Shown here piece after piece: positions 34,990 through 45,219 of a stretch of DNA of 64,000 bases. Location: NCBI GenBank assembly GCA_026874595.1, contig JAPPUL010000084.1, forward strand, positions 235,001-299,000. Direction: 5' to 3'. The notes under the pieces are model-generated. The model had not been told where the DNA came from, did not search any database, and saw only the letters and a list, made by a program, of their open reading frames with translations. The stretch is from Sipunculus nudus (taxonomy: Eukaryota; Annelida; Sipuncula; Golfingiida; Sipunculidae). Positions within the stretch are counted from its first letter, which is position 1; each line of letters opens with the position of its first letter. The position numbers and the translations under genes are program-made.

Positions 34990-35685
34990 ATGAGTAAGCT
35001 AATATTATTATTTTATTTTATCGTAATATCGAATTCTACATTATACTCTATCGAGACTTATAAAGTTAATCAAAAACTAAATGTTATTGCATCAAAGCTT
35101 AATATGAGGCTGAGCCCATCTATAAAGGGAGGTGTTCTTGCTTCTATTCCTTATGGGGCAAAGGTAACAATTTTATCTAAGATCAATAATAAATATAAAC
35201 ATGAAGGGATAAAGGGATATTGGACTAAGGTTTCATACAAAAATAAGAGTGGGTATATTTTTGATGGTTATTTAACTAGTTTTCCTATTCCACTAAAAGA
35301 CTGTAAAGGGATTGAACAATATCTAGATAAACATTTTATTAAGGATAAAAAACCTAAAGTAATTGAAAGAAAAGGATACTATAAATCTACTCAATTATAT
35401 AAAGGAGCAAAATTTACTAAAGAAAGTGGACATGAATATGGATATGAGGAGTTAACTATCAAAAATATGTCTTTAGAAGAAGCCTATCTTATAGCTAAGT
35501 TGTGTTATTATAATGACCCTCGTTCTAATGAAGGTATTAGAAAAGGCTCTTTTAAAATAGACAAAGAAGGAAAAATTTATATTAGCGGATATGATAAAAA
35601 TAGTCTTTCTGGTGATATTTACGATCTTATTATAAAAAAAGATCAAAATGGATATACTTATATAAACTTTGGATATGCCTTTTAA
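34990..35685 (+). CDS. Exported SH3-domain protein of unknown function
   Basis: The 231-residue protein has a signal peptide (residues 1-20, LILLFYFIVISNSTLYS) and an SH3b domain at about residues 25-95 (LNVIASKLNMRLSPSIKGGVLASIPYGAKVTIL to WTKVSYKNKSGYIFDGYL), of the type that binds cell wall or partner proteins. The C-terminal half, with GYYKSTQLYKGAKF and YGYEELTIKNMSLEEAYLIAKL, is unrecognised. It lies 22 bases after nusB, with GGGAGG before the ATG. Confidence 0.7.
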   Translation: MSKLILLFYFIVISNSTLYSIETYKVNQKLNVIASKLNMRLSPSIKGGVLASIPYGAKVTILSKINNKYKHEGIKGYWTKVSYKNKSGYIFDGYLTSFPIPLKDCKGIEQYLDKHFIKDKKPKVIERKGYYKSTQLYKGAKFTKESGHEYGYEELTIKNMSLEEAYLIAKLCYYNDPRSNEGIRKGSFKIDKEGKIYISGYDKNSLSGDIYDLIIKKDQNGYTYINFGYAF

Positions 35686-35746
35686 ACTGATTTAAACTAT
35701 ATAAATAAGTTTTTAATAAAGTTGCTATAATAATTTAATACTTTGC

Positions 35747-35830
35747 ATAGGCCCAAAACCTGGGGCTATACTATGAGCTAAAACTTAGAGCAATTCCATA
35801 AAATAAAGTGCCCTTAAAACTTAGGGCTTT
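35747..35830. terminator. Pair of hairpins in a convergent intergenic region
   Basis: Two imperfect stems lie between convergent genes. One has ATAG and CCC pairing GGG and CTAT at 35747-35770; the other is GCCCT (35810-35814) with AGGGC (35823-35827), flanked by AAAG and TTT. The second could work as a bidirectional terminator for the SH3 protein gene and the beta-barrel gene. Confidence 0.42.
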
Positions 35831-35842
35831 CTATGCTATAGT

Positions 35843-36466
35843 CTAATAAACCTTAAAAGCTACCCCAAGCATTATATCCACTCCTATAGTTCTAGATTTA
35901 TCTAAATCATAATGAGTGAGTCCAAAATATCCTCTCACCTCACCAACAATTTGAAAAACACTAGTAATAGGAATATAAAATCCTAGTCCATAAATAAGCT
36001 CTACAAGATCCTTGTTAAGAACAATACTAAGAGGAGCCTTATGATTTAGTAACCGATTATAAGATACACCAAGCCCTGTCCAAAGGTATTTTGTAAAAGG
36101 ACCTTGCATTTTAAGCATAACAGGAACTCCTATATAATGAGCCTCTTCTTTTAAGCCATCCTTACGCTTGGGCCCTCTTCCAATATACATTAAACCAATC
36201 TCAACTCCAACCCCAAGTATAAATATTCCCTCAAACAAGTATGAGAATTCAATAAATCCCCCACCAGTACCAGTAATATAAGGGCTTGAGTCAAGCTCTC
36301 TTTTAAAACCTGTCAAAGGATCTGCAAAACTAATTCCAGGCAAAATCCAGTTGAAAGTTGCCCCGCCTTTGAGAGAAGTTTTAATCTCAAACTCGGCAAA
36401 ACTATGATTTACCATAAGAAGCACTAATGCAATAGTTAATATTAACAGTTTTCTCATATTGGTCAT
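35843..36466 (-). CDS. Probable outer-membrane beta-barrel protein
   Basis: The 207-residue protein has a signal peptide (residues 5-25, LLILTIALVLLMVNHSFAE). The rest is an alternation of amphipathic strands rich in Gly and aromatic residues (FEIKTSLKGGATFNW, FIEFSYLFEGIFILGVGVEIGLMYIG, LWTGLGVSYN, VFQIVGEVRGYFGLTHYD) and ends VDIMLGVAFKVY. A terminal aromatic residue is typical of BamA-recognised barrels. It probably has eight strands. The specific function is unknown. The spacer 36467-36707 upstream shows no coherent gene. Confidence 0.68.
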   Translation of the reverse strand: MTNMRKLLILTIALVLLMVNHSFAEFEIKTSLKGGATFNWILPGISFADPLTGFKRELDSSPYITGTGGGFIEFSYLFEGIFILGVGVEIGLMYIGRGPKRKDGLKEEAHYIGVPVMLKMQGPFTKYLWTGLGVSYNRLLNHKAPLSIVLNKDLVELIYGLGFYIPITSVFQIVGEVRGYFGLTHYDLDKSRTIGVDIMLGVAFKVY

Positions 36467-36707
36467 CCTGATTTATAAATAGCAGAGTATGAAAAAATAT
36501 TCTAATAAAGCTTTATGGCTCCCCCAATCAGCTTATATCTATAGTAATTACAATTTATTCCATATAACACTCCAAATAGTAGTTCCTACAAATTAATCAC
36601 CATTATTCTAAAATGCTACATCACCACTACCACCCCAAATCTATGGCTACAACGCCAACCAAGACCTATTGCACCACCTTAGAATATCTTTCTATTGCAA
36701 AACCCTT

Positions 36708-38729
36708 CTATGAAGCAGTAGCTTTAACTCTAACCTTTTGGATAATAAATACTAGTCCCAAGATTAATAGACCAAGCAAATAAAAATAGTATCGTAAATC
36801 ATGCTCCACATTAAATATAGATGCTGTTATACCTGGTTGAAAAAGTATAAAAGAAGCTATTAAGAATAATGGTACATCATACCATTTATTTTTTGTAACA
36901 TACCATCCTTGCAATGCACTAGCAAAAGAAAAAGAAGCAATAGCTGCCATAATAAAAATTAAGATGCCTGTTAGCCAACTATCTATACCATAAAGTATTA
37001 ACTCTGTATTAAAAATAAACATAAATGGGATTATAGCTGTTCTTATGTCGTAAATAAATGCTTGTATACCAGTGTGAATAGGATTAGATTCGGCAATCGC
37101 TGCCGCTGTATAAGCTGCTAAGCCAACTGGCGGTGTGTCGTCTGCTAAAATACCAAAATAAAAACAAAATAAATGAGCTGCTATTAACGGTATTTCTACA
37201 CCGTAATCCGAGCCAACACTAGATATTATAGGAGCTGTTATTATTGCCATAACAATATATGTTGCTGTAGTTGGCAGTCCCATTCCAAGTATAAGGCACG
37301 CTACTGCTGTAATTATTAATAGTAATACTATATTTCCTGCTGAAAGCATTATAACTGCATCATTTATAATAGTCCCAATTCCAATACCTACAATCCCAAC
37401 TATTATGCCAGCAGATGCAGTTGCTAAGGCAACCGGCGCCATCTTCTTTGATCCCTCAACCATTCCACTTATAATTATTAAAGAACCTTCCTTAAGGCCT
37501 TTAATAATAAGCTGTATGTTCGGCTGATGGGCATTCATAAGCTGGTTTACTACTTCTCTAATAAGAATCACAACTATAAGGCACAATATTGACCAAAATA
37601 CAGCTACTTGTGGCGAATGTCTTACAATTATTAGTTCGTAAACCAAAAGACCAAGAGGTATTAAATAATAAAACCCTTCTTTTAAAACTGATATAGTAGC
37701 CTGCAGGTCTTCTTTTAATAAACCGCGCATTCCAAGCTTTAAAGCTTCTAAATGTGTAACGTAAAATAGTGCAAAATATGATGCTAGGGCAGGGATAATA
37801 GCTGCTTTTATTACAGAAATATAACTTACATTGACATACTCGGCAATTATAAAAGCCGCAGCCCCCATAATAGGAGGCATAAGTTGACCATCTGTACTAG
37901 CTGCAACCTCTATAGCTGCTGCCTTCTTTGCCGGATAGCCTACCTTCTTCATAAGAGGTATAGTAAATGTTCCAGTAGTAACTATATTTGCAATACTTGA
38001 CCCTGATACCATGCCTGTAAGCCCACTCGATACTACCGAAGCCTTTGCAGGACCACCCCTAAACCTCCCAAAAAGTGATAAGGCTAGATCAATAAAAAAC
38101 TTACCTGCTCCACCTTTGTCCATAATAGAGCCAAATAATACAAATAAATATACTATTGAGGCTGAAACATCAAGAGGAATACCATATATACCCTCTGTTG
38201 ATAAGGAAGTCTGGGATAAATATTTGTTAAAATCAATCCCACTATGACTTAATACGCCAGGTAGATAAGGAGCTAGAAAAGCATATATTGAAAATACTAT
38301 CGCTATAATTGGTAAGGCAGGCCCTACTGCTCGTCTTGTTGCCTCCAGCAATAGTATTACGAGCACTAAGCCTGCTATTAAATCTAGTGCTAAGGGATCG
38401 CTACTTCGCTTACTAACATCTGGCCAGTCCATTATTATATATAATGCACTAAGGCCCCCAATTATAGCTAAACTATAGTTTATTACCTTCCCTAACTTTG
38501 TATCTGTACTACCAAAAAGCTTTGAAGATGTATAGACAAAGATAAATGATATAGCAAAACCAAGGTGTATTGCTCGAATGTATATCTCGTCTACTATAAC
38601 TACTCTATCTATAAGTAGCTGAAAAATAGCCCAGGATAAACCTAGCACAAATAATGTCTTATTACTAAGATAGTCCTTTATAGAAAATGACTTCTCATCA
38701 TCACCCACAGGCCTAGATCTATCTTTCAT
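36708..38729 (-). CDS. TRAP transporter permease, fused DctQ-DctM type
   Basis: The 673-residue multi-spanning protein has a four-helix N-terminal part (about residues 30-150) and a DctM-like domain with SSGLTGMVSGSSIANIVTTG, AASTDGQLMPPIMGAAAFI, LILGMGLPTTATYIVMAII and DDTPPVGLAAYTAAAIAES. It is downstream of its TAXI binding protein (50-base gap) and of the lactate-oxidation genes on the same strand. That context suggests, without proving, a carboxylate such as lactate as substrate. Confidence 0.92.
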   Translation of the reverse strand: MKDRSRPVGDDEKSFSIKDYLSNKTLFVLGLSWAIFQLLIDRVVIVDEIYIRAIHLGFAISFIFVYTSSKLFGSTDTKLGKVINYSLAIIGGLSALYIIMDWPDVSKRSSDPLALDLIAGLVLVILLLEATRRAVGPALPIIAIVFSIYAFLAPYLPGVLSHSGIDFNKYLSQTSLSTEGIYGIPLDVSASIVYLFVLFGSIMDKGGAGKFFIDLALSLFGRFRGGPAKASVVSSGLTGMVSGSSIANIVTTGTFTIPLMKKVGYPAKKAAAIEVAASTDGQLMPPIMGAAAFIIAEYVNVSYISVIKAAIIPALASYFALFYVTHLEALKLGMRGLLKEDLQATISVLKEGFYYLIPLGLLVYELIIVRHSPQVAVFWSILCLIVVILIREVVNQLMNAHQPNIQLIIKGLKEGSLIIISGMVEGSKKMAPVALATASAGIIVGIVGIGIGTIINDAVIMLSAGNIVLLLIITAVACLILGMGLPTTATYIVMAIITAPIISSVGSDYGVEIPLIAAHLFCFYFGILADDTPPVGLAAYTAAAIAESNPIHTGIQAFIYDIRTAIIPFMFIFNTELILYGIDSWLTGILIFIMAAIASFSFASALQGWYVTKNKWYDVPLFLIASFILFQPGITASIFNVEHDLRYYFYLLGLLILGLVFIIQKVRVKATAS

Positions 38730-38779
38730 TGTATGTCTCTCCTCTTCATTGTTTGACTTGTTTAGCTTAATATAAAGAT

Positions 38780-39766
38780 TTATCTTAGTCTTTTATCTAT
38801 CTTATCAAGCAAACCCGCTTCTTTATAATACTTTAACGCTCCCTTGTGTATAGGTGCTGATAAACCTTTAAGCAAGTCTTCCTTCTTCAACAAAGCATAA
38901 GATGGATGAAAGTTCCTTACCTCGTCAAAATTATCAAAAACCTCCTTGGTAACTATATAGGCAACTTCTTCACTTACACTTGTTGAACTAACTAATGTTG
39001 CCCTAACGCCTATTGTATTAACATCTGAAGTGTTTGAACTATTGGGATACAAGGCCCGCGGTATCGTTGCCTTTGTATAATAAGAATACTTATTTTCCAG
39101 CTTATTAATAACTGACTCATCAAGTGATACTAGCCTTACCTTTATTCTACCTGATGTTGCCTCCTTTATACTTCCATTCGGATGTCCTACTGTATAGAAA
39201 AAAGCGTCAAGTCTTTCATCTTGTACTAATCTAGAAGAACTTATGGGCTTAACTGCCTTTTCATTTATATCACTTATCGATAATCCTACAATCGATAATA
39301 AATCCTCTACATTCCTTCTGTGCCCTGTTCCAGGCAACCCTATATTGACACGCTTGCCCTTTAAGCCAAGAGCATTTTCTATCCCACTGTCAACAGAGGC
39401 TATCAATGTTAAAGCTTCTGCATGAAGGGAAAATAAAGACCTTAAATCAGTTTGCTTACCCTTCTTTTCCCAATCGCCAAGTCCGGCATAAGCTAAGTAT
39501 TGTATGTCTGACTGCGCAATGCCAAAATCAATCCCGCCAGATAATACTGTGTTGACATTATATACAGAACCGGCTGTTGACTCTGCTGTTGCCTTTATTC
39601 CATAATCGTCTTCTTTTGCATTAACCAATTTACATATATTCTGTCCAACAGGATAGTAAACCCCAGTTTGACCACCAGTACCTATAGTTATAAAGGTACC
39701 CTTACTACAATTAAACTGTATGAACACCAATATTAAAGAAATAACTAATAAACAATATCTTCCCAT
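38780..39766 (-). CDS. TAXI-family TRAP substrate-binding lipoprotein
   Basis: The 328-residue protein has a signal ending in the lipobox FNCS (Cys20) and the TAXI hallmarks TIGTGGQTGVYYPVGQNICKLVN, ATAESTAGSVYNVNTVLSGGIDFGIAQSD and LKGKRVNIGLPGTGHRRNVEDLL. It would capture an organic anion in the periplasm for the adjacent permease. AGGAGG-like sequence lies upstream of the ATG in minus orientation (GGAGGATT). It is 306 bases from the dehydrogenase stop, a spacer that contains an inverted repeat. Confidence 0.92.
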   Translation of the reverse strand: MGRYCLLVISLILVFIQFNCSKGTFITIGTGGQTGVYYPVGQNICKLVNAKEDDYGIKATAESTAGSVYNVNTVLSGGIDFGIAQSDIQYLAYAGLGDWEKKGKQTDLRSLFSLHAEALTLIASVDSGIENALGLKGKRVNIGLPGTGHRRNVEDLLSIVGLSISDINEKAVKPISSSRLVQDERLDAFFYTVGHPNGSIKEATSGRIKVRLVSLDESVINKLENKYSYYTKATIPRALYPNSSNTSDVNTIGVRATLVSSTSVSEEVAYIVTKEVFDNFDEVRNFHPSYALLKKEDLLKGLSAPIHKGALKYYKEAGLLDKIDKRLR

Positions 39767-39809
39767 AATTTTAATCCTCCATTTATTTTTCTTTTTAAAG
39801 TATGGTTTT

Positions 39810-39840
39810 GTTATATATCGCTTATATAGGAATATATAAC
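39810..39840 (-). promoter_or_regulatory. Inverted repeat in the leader of the second TAXI gene
   Basis: The 9-bp arms GTTATATAT (39810-39818) and ATATATAAC (39832-39840) are separated by 13 bases. It lies about 44 bases before the TAXI start. It may be an operator or a hairpin. The remaining part of the 306-base spacer up to 40072 shows no gene. Confidence 0.38.
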
Positions 39841-40072
39841 AACATCTTAAAGAAAAGTAATATATTTAGGTTAAAAAGAGAAGCTTTTTTTAAGAGTCAA
39901 AATAAAGTTAAAAGATTGTCTCCTAATAAGAAATCACAAGGATAGAATAGAACCTCTTCTTTAGTTATGAAAAACATAAGTTATCAAAAACTACAAGTTA
40001 AATGTTGGTTTAACTAAAGAAACAATAATACAACTTCAAGATGACTGTCCAGCATTATAAAATAGCTATACA

Positions 40073-42961
40073 TTAGTTAAGTGCATTATATAATATCTCA
40101 ACTGAATGTAGAGCGTTAGCTCCTGTGCCATCTTTAATTTGGCTTCTACAACTAGTTCCATTAGCACATATAACACTAGCGCTATTTGCCGTCCTTACAG
40201 TTGGGAATAATACTAATTCACCTATCTTCATCGATAACTCATAATGATCTTTCTCATATCCAAAGAATCCTGCCATCCCACAACAGCCAGATGCGATATC
40301 TTCTACTTTATAATTCTCTGGATAGGATAATATGTATTTAACAGACTCAACAGAACCTAATACTTTTTGGTAGCAATGACCATGTAGTAAAATAGTTTTA
40401 TTTTTGTTAGAAAATAAACTTTTAGTTATTCGTCCATTACTTGCCTCACGAGCTAGGAACTCGTCTATCATAAATGTATTCTGTGATATAAGCTTTGCAC
40501 TATCACAAAGTTCTTTATCTACAAGGTCAATATACTCATCTTTAACGGTTAAAACTGCAGATGGTTCAATTCCTACAAGAGGCTCTGAAGAAGATATATA
40601 GCTTTTTAGCATTTTAACATTCTTAATAGCTTTTTTCTTAGCTTTCCTTATAAGCCCATTAGACAATAATGCACGTCCACTATTTATATAATGAGGCTTT
40701 ATATAATAACCTAGCTTATTTAAAACTAAAATAGCCTTAATACCAATATCTACATCAATATAGTTAGTAAACTCATCTACAAAGAGATTTAAAGAACCTG
40801 TTTTATTTGTAAGCGATTTATTAACATTAGCTAAATTCTTTTTAATCCATCTTTCTAGGGTAGTTTTATGTACTTTGGGTATTTCTCTTTTTAAACTAAG
40901 TTTTAACATTCCTTTAATCATTCTACTCTTTAAACTATAGTTAAATAGTCTAGGATAAATAGACCCAAGCTTATACATACTTGGCATATATGCTGATAAT
41001 AATACTCTAAGTGGGACCTTATTATCATCATAATAATGTTGCAGATACTCAGCTTTTAATTTTGTCATATCAACATTAGACGGACACTCAGCCTTACATC
41101 CTTTGCAAGAAAGACAGTGATCAAGTATTTTGTATACTTCTTCGTTTTTAAAGGAATTTCCGTTATTAAAAGATTCTCTTAACAGATTAGCTCTGGCCCT
41201 CGTTGTAAAAGCCTCATCTTTACTTGCCATATAACTAGGACACATAATACCGCTAAGCGATTTACGGCATGAGCCCACTCCATTACACTTCTCTATCATC
41301 CCAAGCATCCCATAAGAACTTGCAAAATCAAATGTTGTATCTACATCATTAACCTTTTTCTCTGGATCATATCTAAGATTAGACGACATTTCAACAGAAT
41401 CTATTATCTTACCTCTATTAAATACATTTAACGGATCCCACGTTTTCTTTATCCTCTTTAGTAAGTTATAATTATGCTCTCCGATAATAAGAGGTATAAA
41501 CTCACTCCTTGACCTACCATCTCCATGTTCACCACTAATTGACCCTTTATACTTCTTTACAAGTGTAGCTGCCTCTAAAGCCACTTCCTTAAATATCTTA
41601 TGGTCTTTACTGCTTTTTAAGTTAAGAACAGGCCTTAAGTGTAACTCTCCTACAGATATATGAGCATAGTATACACAAGATAAATTATACTTATCTAATA
41701 TTAACTGAAACTCCTTAAGATACTCTTCTAATGAGTTGGCACTAACTGCACTATCTTCTATAAATGGAATCGGTTTAGCATCTCCTGGCATATTAGCTAA
41801 TATCCCAAGCCCTGCGTTACGCAGATCCCATGCTTTTTGTATATCATTATCAAGCAAGATTGGAAAGTGATAGCCCAAATTAGCTTTTTTCATGTCAGAT
41901 TCAAGCCTGTCTCTTATGCTATATAGCTCTTCTTCTGTGTCAGCAATAAATTCTACCATAATGACCGCTTCAGGCTCACCTTTTATAAAAAACCTATTTC
42001 TAGCTTGCTCTATATTATCCTTTGTAAGGTCTACTATAGCTTTATCCATAAGCTCAACCGCCTGGGGCTTATGTTCTAATGCTATTAAATTAGCTTTTGC
42101 TGCCTCTATTATAGAATCCAAATGTACACAAATAAGTCCTACTCGCTTATTCAATATGGGAATTATATTAAGCTTAATCTCGGTTGTAAAAGCTAGCGTC
42201 CCTTCTGAGCCAGTTAATAACTTTGCCATGTTAAATCTAGCACCGCCATCACAAAAAACCTCTGAGCTAGCTAAGACATCTAGGGCATAACCTGTATTGC
42301 GTCTTAATATCGTCTTATCAGGGTAGCCTTTATTTATTTCATCTCTGTTTTTGGGGTCTGATAATATATCTTTAATATTACTATAAATATTACTTTCTAA
42401 TGAACTGCCATTACACTTAGCCTCAAACTCAGCTTTACTTATATAGCCAAACTCAACCTCAGATGTATCACTTAGTATAGTCTTTAAAGATATTATATGA
42501 TCGCGTGTAGTACCATATACTAGAGAATGAAGACCAGCAGAATTATTACCTACCATCCCCCCCATCATACACCGATTAGAACTAGATGTCTCAGGTGCAA
42601 AGAATAACTTATATCGTTTAAGGTAGCTATTAAGCTCATCATATACAACCCCAGGTTCCACTCTAACCCAACCTTCCTCTTTGTTAACTTCAAGTATCTT
42701 GTTCATTAAAGATACGTCAACAATAATCCCAGAACCAACTACCTGCCCCGCTAAAGATGTGCCCGCAGTACGTGGTATTATAGTTAGTTCATGCTCTTTG
42801 GCAAAAGTAATAATCTTTATTATATCTTCTTTACTTTTAGGCAAGCATACCATACTAGGTACTTCTCTATATACAGATGCATCAGTTGCATAAAGTAATC
42901 GTGATGTCTCATCATTAAGGACTTTACCTTCTAAAGAAGTTTTTAACTCTTCTATATTCAT
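40073..42961 (-). CDS. FAD-linked oxidase with Fe-S domain (D-lactate/2-hydroxyacid dehydrogenase-like)
   Basis: The 962-residue two-module enzyme has an FAD PCMH domain at about residues 30-260 (PRTAGTSLAGQVVGSGIIVDVS, MMGGMVGNNSAGLHSLVYG), an FAD-oxidase C-terminal domain (YAHISVGELHLRPVL, ISGEHGDGRSRSEF), then a ferredoxin-like region (CLSCKGCKAECPSNVDM) and a CCG domain (GCCGMAGFFGYEKDHYELS). This is the layout of respiratory D-lactate or D-2-hydroxyglutarate dehydrogenases (Dld-II/YdiJ type). Next to lutABC, D-lactate is the best guess. Electrons would go to menaquinone. It has its own promoter-like sequence. Confidence 0.85.
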   Translation of the reverse strand: MNIEELKTSLEGKVLNDETSRLLYATDASVYREVPSMVCLPKSKEDIIKIITFAKEHELTIIPRTAGTSLAGQVVGSGIIVDVSLMNKILEVNKEEGWVRVEPGVVYDELNSYLKRYKLFFAPETSSSNRCMMGGMVGNNSAGLHSLVYGTTRDHIISLKTILSDTSEVEFGYISKAEFEAKCNGSSLESNIYSNIKDILSDPKNRDEINKGYPDKTILRRNTGYALDVLASSEVFCDGGARFNMAKLLTGSEGTLAFTTEIKLNIIPILNKRVGLICVHLDSIIEAAKANLIALEHKPQAVELMDKAIVDLTKDNIEQARNRFFIKGEPEAVIMVEFIADTEEELYSIRDRLESDMKKANLGYHFPILLDNDIQKAWDLRNAGLGILANMPGDAKPIPFIEDSAVSANSLEEYLKEFQLILDKYNLSCVYYAHISVGELHLRPVLNLKSSKDHKIFKEVALEAATLVKKYKGSISGEHGDGRSRSEFIPLIIGEHNYNLLKRIKKTWDPLNVFNRGKIIDSVEMSSNLRYDPEKKVNDVDTTFDFASSYGMLGMIEKCNGVGSCRKSLSGIMCPSYMASKDEAFTTRARANLLRESFNNGNSFKNEEVYKILDHCLSCKGCKAECPSNVDMTKLKAEYLQHYYDDNKVPLRVLLSAYMPSMYKLGSIYPRLFNYSLKSRMIKGMLKLSLKREIPKVHKTTLERWIKKNLANVNKSLTNKTGSLNLFVDEFTNYIDVDIGIKAILVLNKLGYYIKPHYINSGRALLSNGLIRKAKKKAIKNVKMLKSYISSSEPLVGIEPSAVLTVKDEYIDLVDKELCDSAKLISQNTFMIDEFLAREASNGRITKSLFSNKNKTILLHGHCYQKVLGSVESVKYILSYPENYKVEDIASGCCGMAGFFGYEKDHYELSMKIGELVLFPTVRTANSASVICANGTSCRSQIKDGTGANALHSVEILYNALN

Positions 42962-43004
42962 ATGTTTTTATATATCCATAATTCTTTTCTATATTTAGAT
43001 TTAT

Positions 43005-43033
43005 AATTTACCTTATATAAACTCCTTAGTCAA
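43005..43033 (-). promoter_or_regulatory. Possible sigma-70 promoter for the FAD/Fe-S dehydrogenase gene
   Basis: In minus orientation TTGACT (43033-43028) is followed after 17 bases by TAAATT (43010-43005). It lies 44 bases before the start codon, in the 163-base gap after lutC. Confidence 0.38.
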
Positions 43034-43124
43034 GGAATAATTCTAATACCTGTTGGGATTTGTTCTATATAGTTGCTATAGTTGCTTAAAGATTAGAATA
43101 ATAAAGCTAATATATTAGTGATGG

Positions 43125-43790
43125 TTAATTACTCAATAGAAACACAATTAGCTCTTTTGGGCCATGGACACCGTGAGTTAATACAAATTCTATATCAGCT
43201 GTTTTTGAGGGGCCTGATACTAAAACAATATTTGTAGTATTTGTCCAATCTGCATTTTCTATTGCTTCTAAAAATGTGTTATATATATTTTTACTATCTA
43301 AAATAGCTATGTGTATTGGTGGCACCAATGACATCGATCTTGGCTCTTCTTTTGTAGGGCATATTATAAGAGTGCCTGTATCTGCTATTCCTCCTACTGT
43401 AGTAGTTATAGAGGCATCTATACTAAATAACTTTTCTTTAAAATTGTTAATATTATCAGGGTAACTAACAAGTTCTATATCGCTTTTGGACATCGCAAGG
43501 GATAGCTTTTTACCAATATCTGTTTTTTCTGAATATAGTAAAGTCTTAATTTTCTTTTTTTGTAGAATGTCTTGTGTGTCTTTAACAATATTGTCATTAG
43601 TAGTATCATATACCTTTGCATTATGAACGTTTATTAGTAAATCTTTTAGTCTGTCAAGCTTATTATTAAAGACTTTTTTAGTATTAAGGATATTAGAATA
43701 TAGAGTGTCATAATCATTATGTTGTAAGACATTATTATTAAATATAGACTTTTTAAGACGTGATAATATATTAACCTTGGCATTACTCAT
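43125..43790 (-). CDS. lutC: Lactate utilization protein C
   Basis: The 221-residue LUD-domain protein carries the family segments ASITTTVGGIADTGTLIICPTKEEPRSMSLVPPIHIAIL and VLVSGPSKTADIEFVLTHGVHGPKELIVFLL. LutC is one subunit of the LutABC L-lactate oxidation complex, which converts lactate to pyruvate in place of a flavin L-lactate dehydrogenase. The start overlaps the lutB stop by 8 bases, so translation is probably coupled. It is the last of three minus-strand genes. Confidence 0.93.
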   Translation of the reverse strand: MSNAKVNILSRLKKSIFNNNVLQHNDYDTLYSNILNTKKVFNNKLDRLKDLLINVHNAKVYDTTNDNIVKDTQDILQKKKIKTLLYSEKTDIGKKLSLAMSKSDIELVSYPDNINNFKEKLFSIDASITTTVGGIADTGTLIICPTKEEPRSMSLVPPIHIAILDSKNIYNTFLEAIENADWTNTTNIVLVSGPSKTADIEFVLTHGVHGPKELIVFLLSN

Positions 43791-45219
43791 AATCGACTCC
43801 TCTTTGCTTAAGCAGCTTATTAAGCGACTCCTTAGCTAGTTTAGGGGGGACTCTAAACTTATTCCACTCTTTTAGAGGACCAAAGTTAAGCCGCCTTTTA
43901 TACATTATTGGCCTTCCGACACTAAGTAATAGCCTATATATCCTAGGTGATGAGTATAGCATTCGCCATAATTTCCATATAATACCTTCAATTAAGTTTT
44001 TTTGACGTTCATTACTTCCAATATTTGCAATATTTGAACCACGAGGCTTTTCAACAGCTTCATTTCTTAGTTTAATAATAATATCAGCTAAAGGTATCTT
44101 AACAGGACATACTTCTGAACAAGCGTTACATAAACTTGATGCAGTTGGTAGCTCTCCTGCCTTCTTCATCCCTTCCATCATCGTAGTAAGTATTTTACCA
44201 ATAGGACCAGGATAAACATATCCATAGCCATGCCCGCCTATTGACAAGTATATTGGACAATGATTTAAACAGGCTCCACAACGGATACATAATAATGCTT
44301 CTTGGACTTCTTTATTAGCATATATCTTACTACGTCCATTATCAAGAATCACTAAATGCACTTCATCTGGCCCATCTTTTTCATTCTCCTTTCTTGGGGA
44401 GTTAATCATATTAAAATAAGTTGTAATCTTTTGTCCGGTAGCTGATCTTGTAAGCAAGCTAAGAAGTGGTGGCACCTCCTCAAGCTTTTCTACTACTTTT
44501 TCTATGCCCATTATAGCAATATGTACAGGAGGTACGGTTGTACACATCCGTCCATTACCTTCATTCTCTACTAAACAAAGAGTTCCTGTATCTGCAACTG
44601 CAAAGTTTACTCCGCTAAGACCAATTTGTGCCTCACGAAACTTTTTACGAAGTTTTGCTCTTGCTATTTTTGTTAGCTCTTTTATTTCTTCTGTATATTT
44701 AGTTCCTAGTTTTTCCTCAAATAGTTTTGCTATCTGTCTCTTATCTTTGTGAATCGCAGGCACTATTATATGGTAAGGCTTTTCTTTGGCAAGCTGGATT
44801 ATATATTCCCCAAGGTCTGTTTCTATACATTCAATCCCATTCTCCTCTAAAAAGTCATTTAAGTGTATCTCCTCTGAGACCATGGACTTACCTTTTACTA
44901 GCTTATTTGCATTATGGGTTCTTATTATATCTAGTATAATATTATTAGCACTATCGGATGTTTGGGCCCAGTGTACTTTTATCCCATTCTTTTGACAATT
45001 GCTTTCAAGCCTTTCAAGTAAATCTGGCAGGTTAGATAAGGCTTTTACCTTTATATAGTTTCCTAAGTTTCTTAAATACTCAAGTTCTTCTTTATCACTA
45101 AAAGCTTCTTTACGGCGTTTAACTATGCTATCCATTGCCAGTCTAAAGTTTTTTCGCCCCTCTCGCCCTTCAAGCTCTTTCTTAACTCTTTTTTTAAACT
45201 CACTATTCTTTTTAGCCAT
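43783..45219 (-). CDS. lutB: Lactate utilization protein B (iron-sulfur subunit)
   Basis: The 478-residue protein has an N-terminal LUD domain (residues about 60-290: GVNFAVADTGTLCLVENEGNGRMCTTVPPVHIAIMG) and two [4Fe-4S] ferredoxin motifs (CIRCGACLNHCPIY and CNACSEVCPVKIPL) in the C-terminal half. That is the standard LutB architecture. It would carry electrons from lactate oxidation. Its start overlaps lutA by 8 bases. Confidence 0.95.
   Translation of the reverse strand: MAKKNSEFKKRVKKELEGREGRKNFRLAMDSIVKRRKEAFSDKEELEYLRNLGNYIKVKALSNLPDLLERLESNCQKNGIKVHWAQTSDSANNIILDIIRTHNANKLVKGKSMVSEEIHLNDFLEENGIECIETDLGEYIIQLAKEKPYHIIVPAIHKDKRQIAKLFEEKLGTKYTEEIKELTKIARAKLRKKFREAQIGLSGVNFAVADTGTLCLVENEGNGRMCTTVPPVHIAIMGIEKVVEKLEEVPPLLSLLTRSATGQKITTYFNMINSPRKENEKDGPDEVHLVILDNGRSKIYANKEVQEALLCIRCGACLNHCPIYLSIGGHGYGYVYPGPIGKILTTMMEGMKKAGELPTASSLCNACSEVCPVKIPLADIIIKLRNEAVEKPRGSNIANIGSNERQKNLIEGIIWKLWRMLYSSPRIYRLLLSVGRPIMYKRRLNFGPLKEWNKFRVPPKLAKESLNKLLKQRGVDYE

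Noticed and set aside
36467-36707. Possible gene remnant upstream of the beta-barrel gene (a short minus-strand peptide containing GGAIGLGWR)
   Set aside because: The open stretch is under 25 codons between stops and does not match the neighbouring beta-barrel protein.
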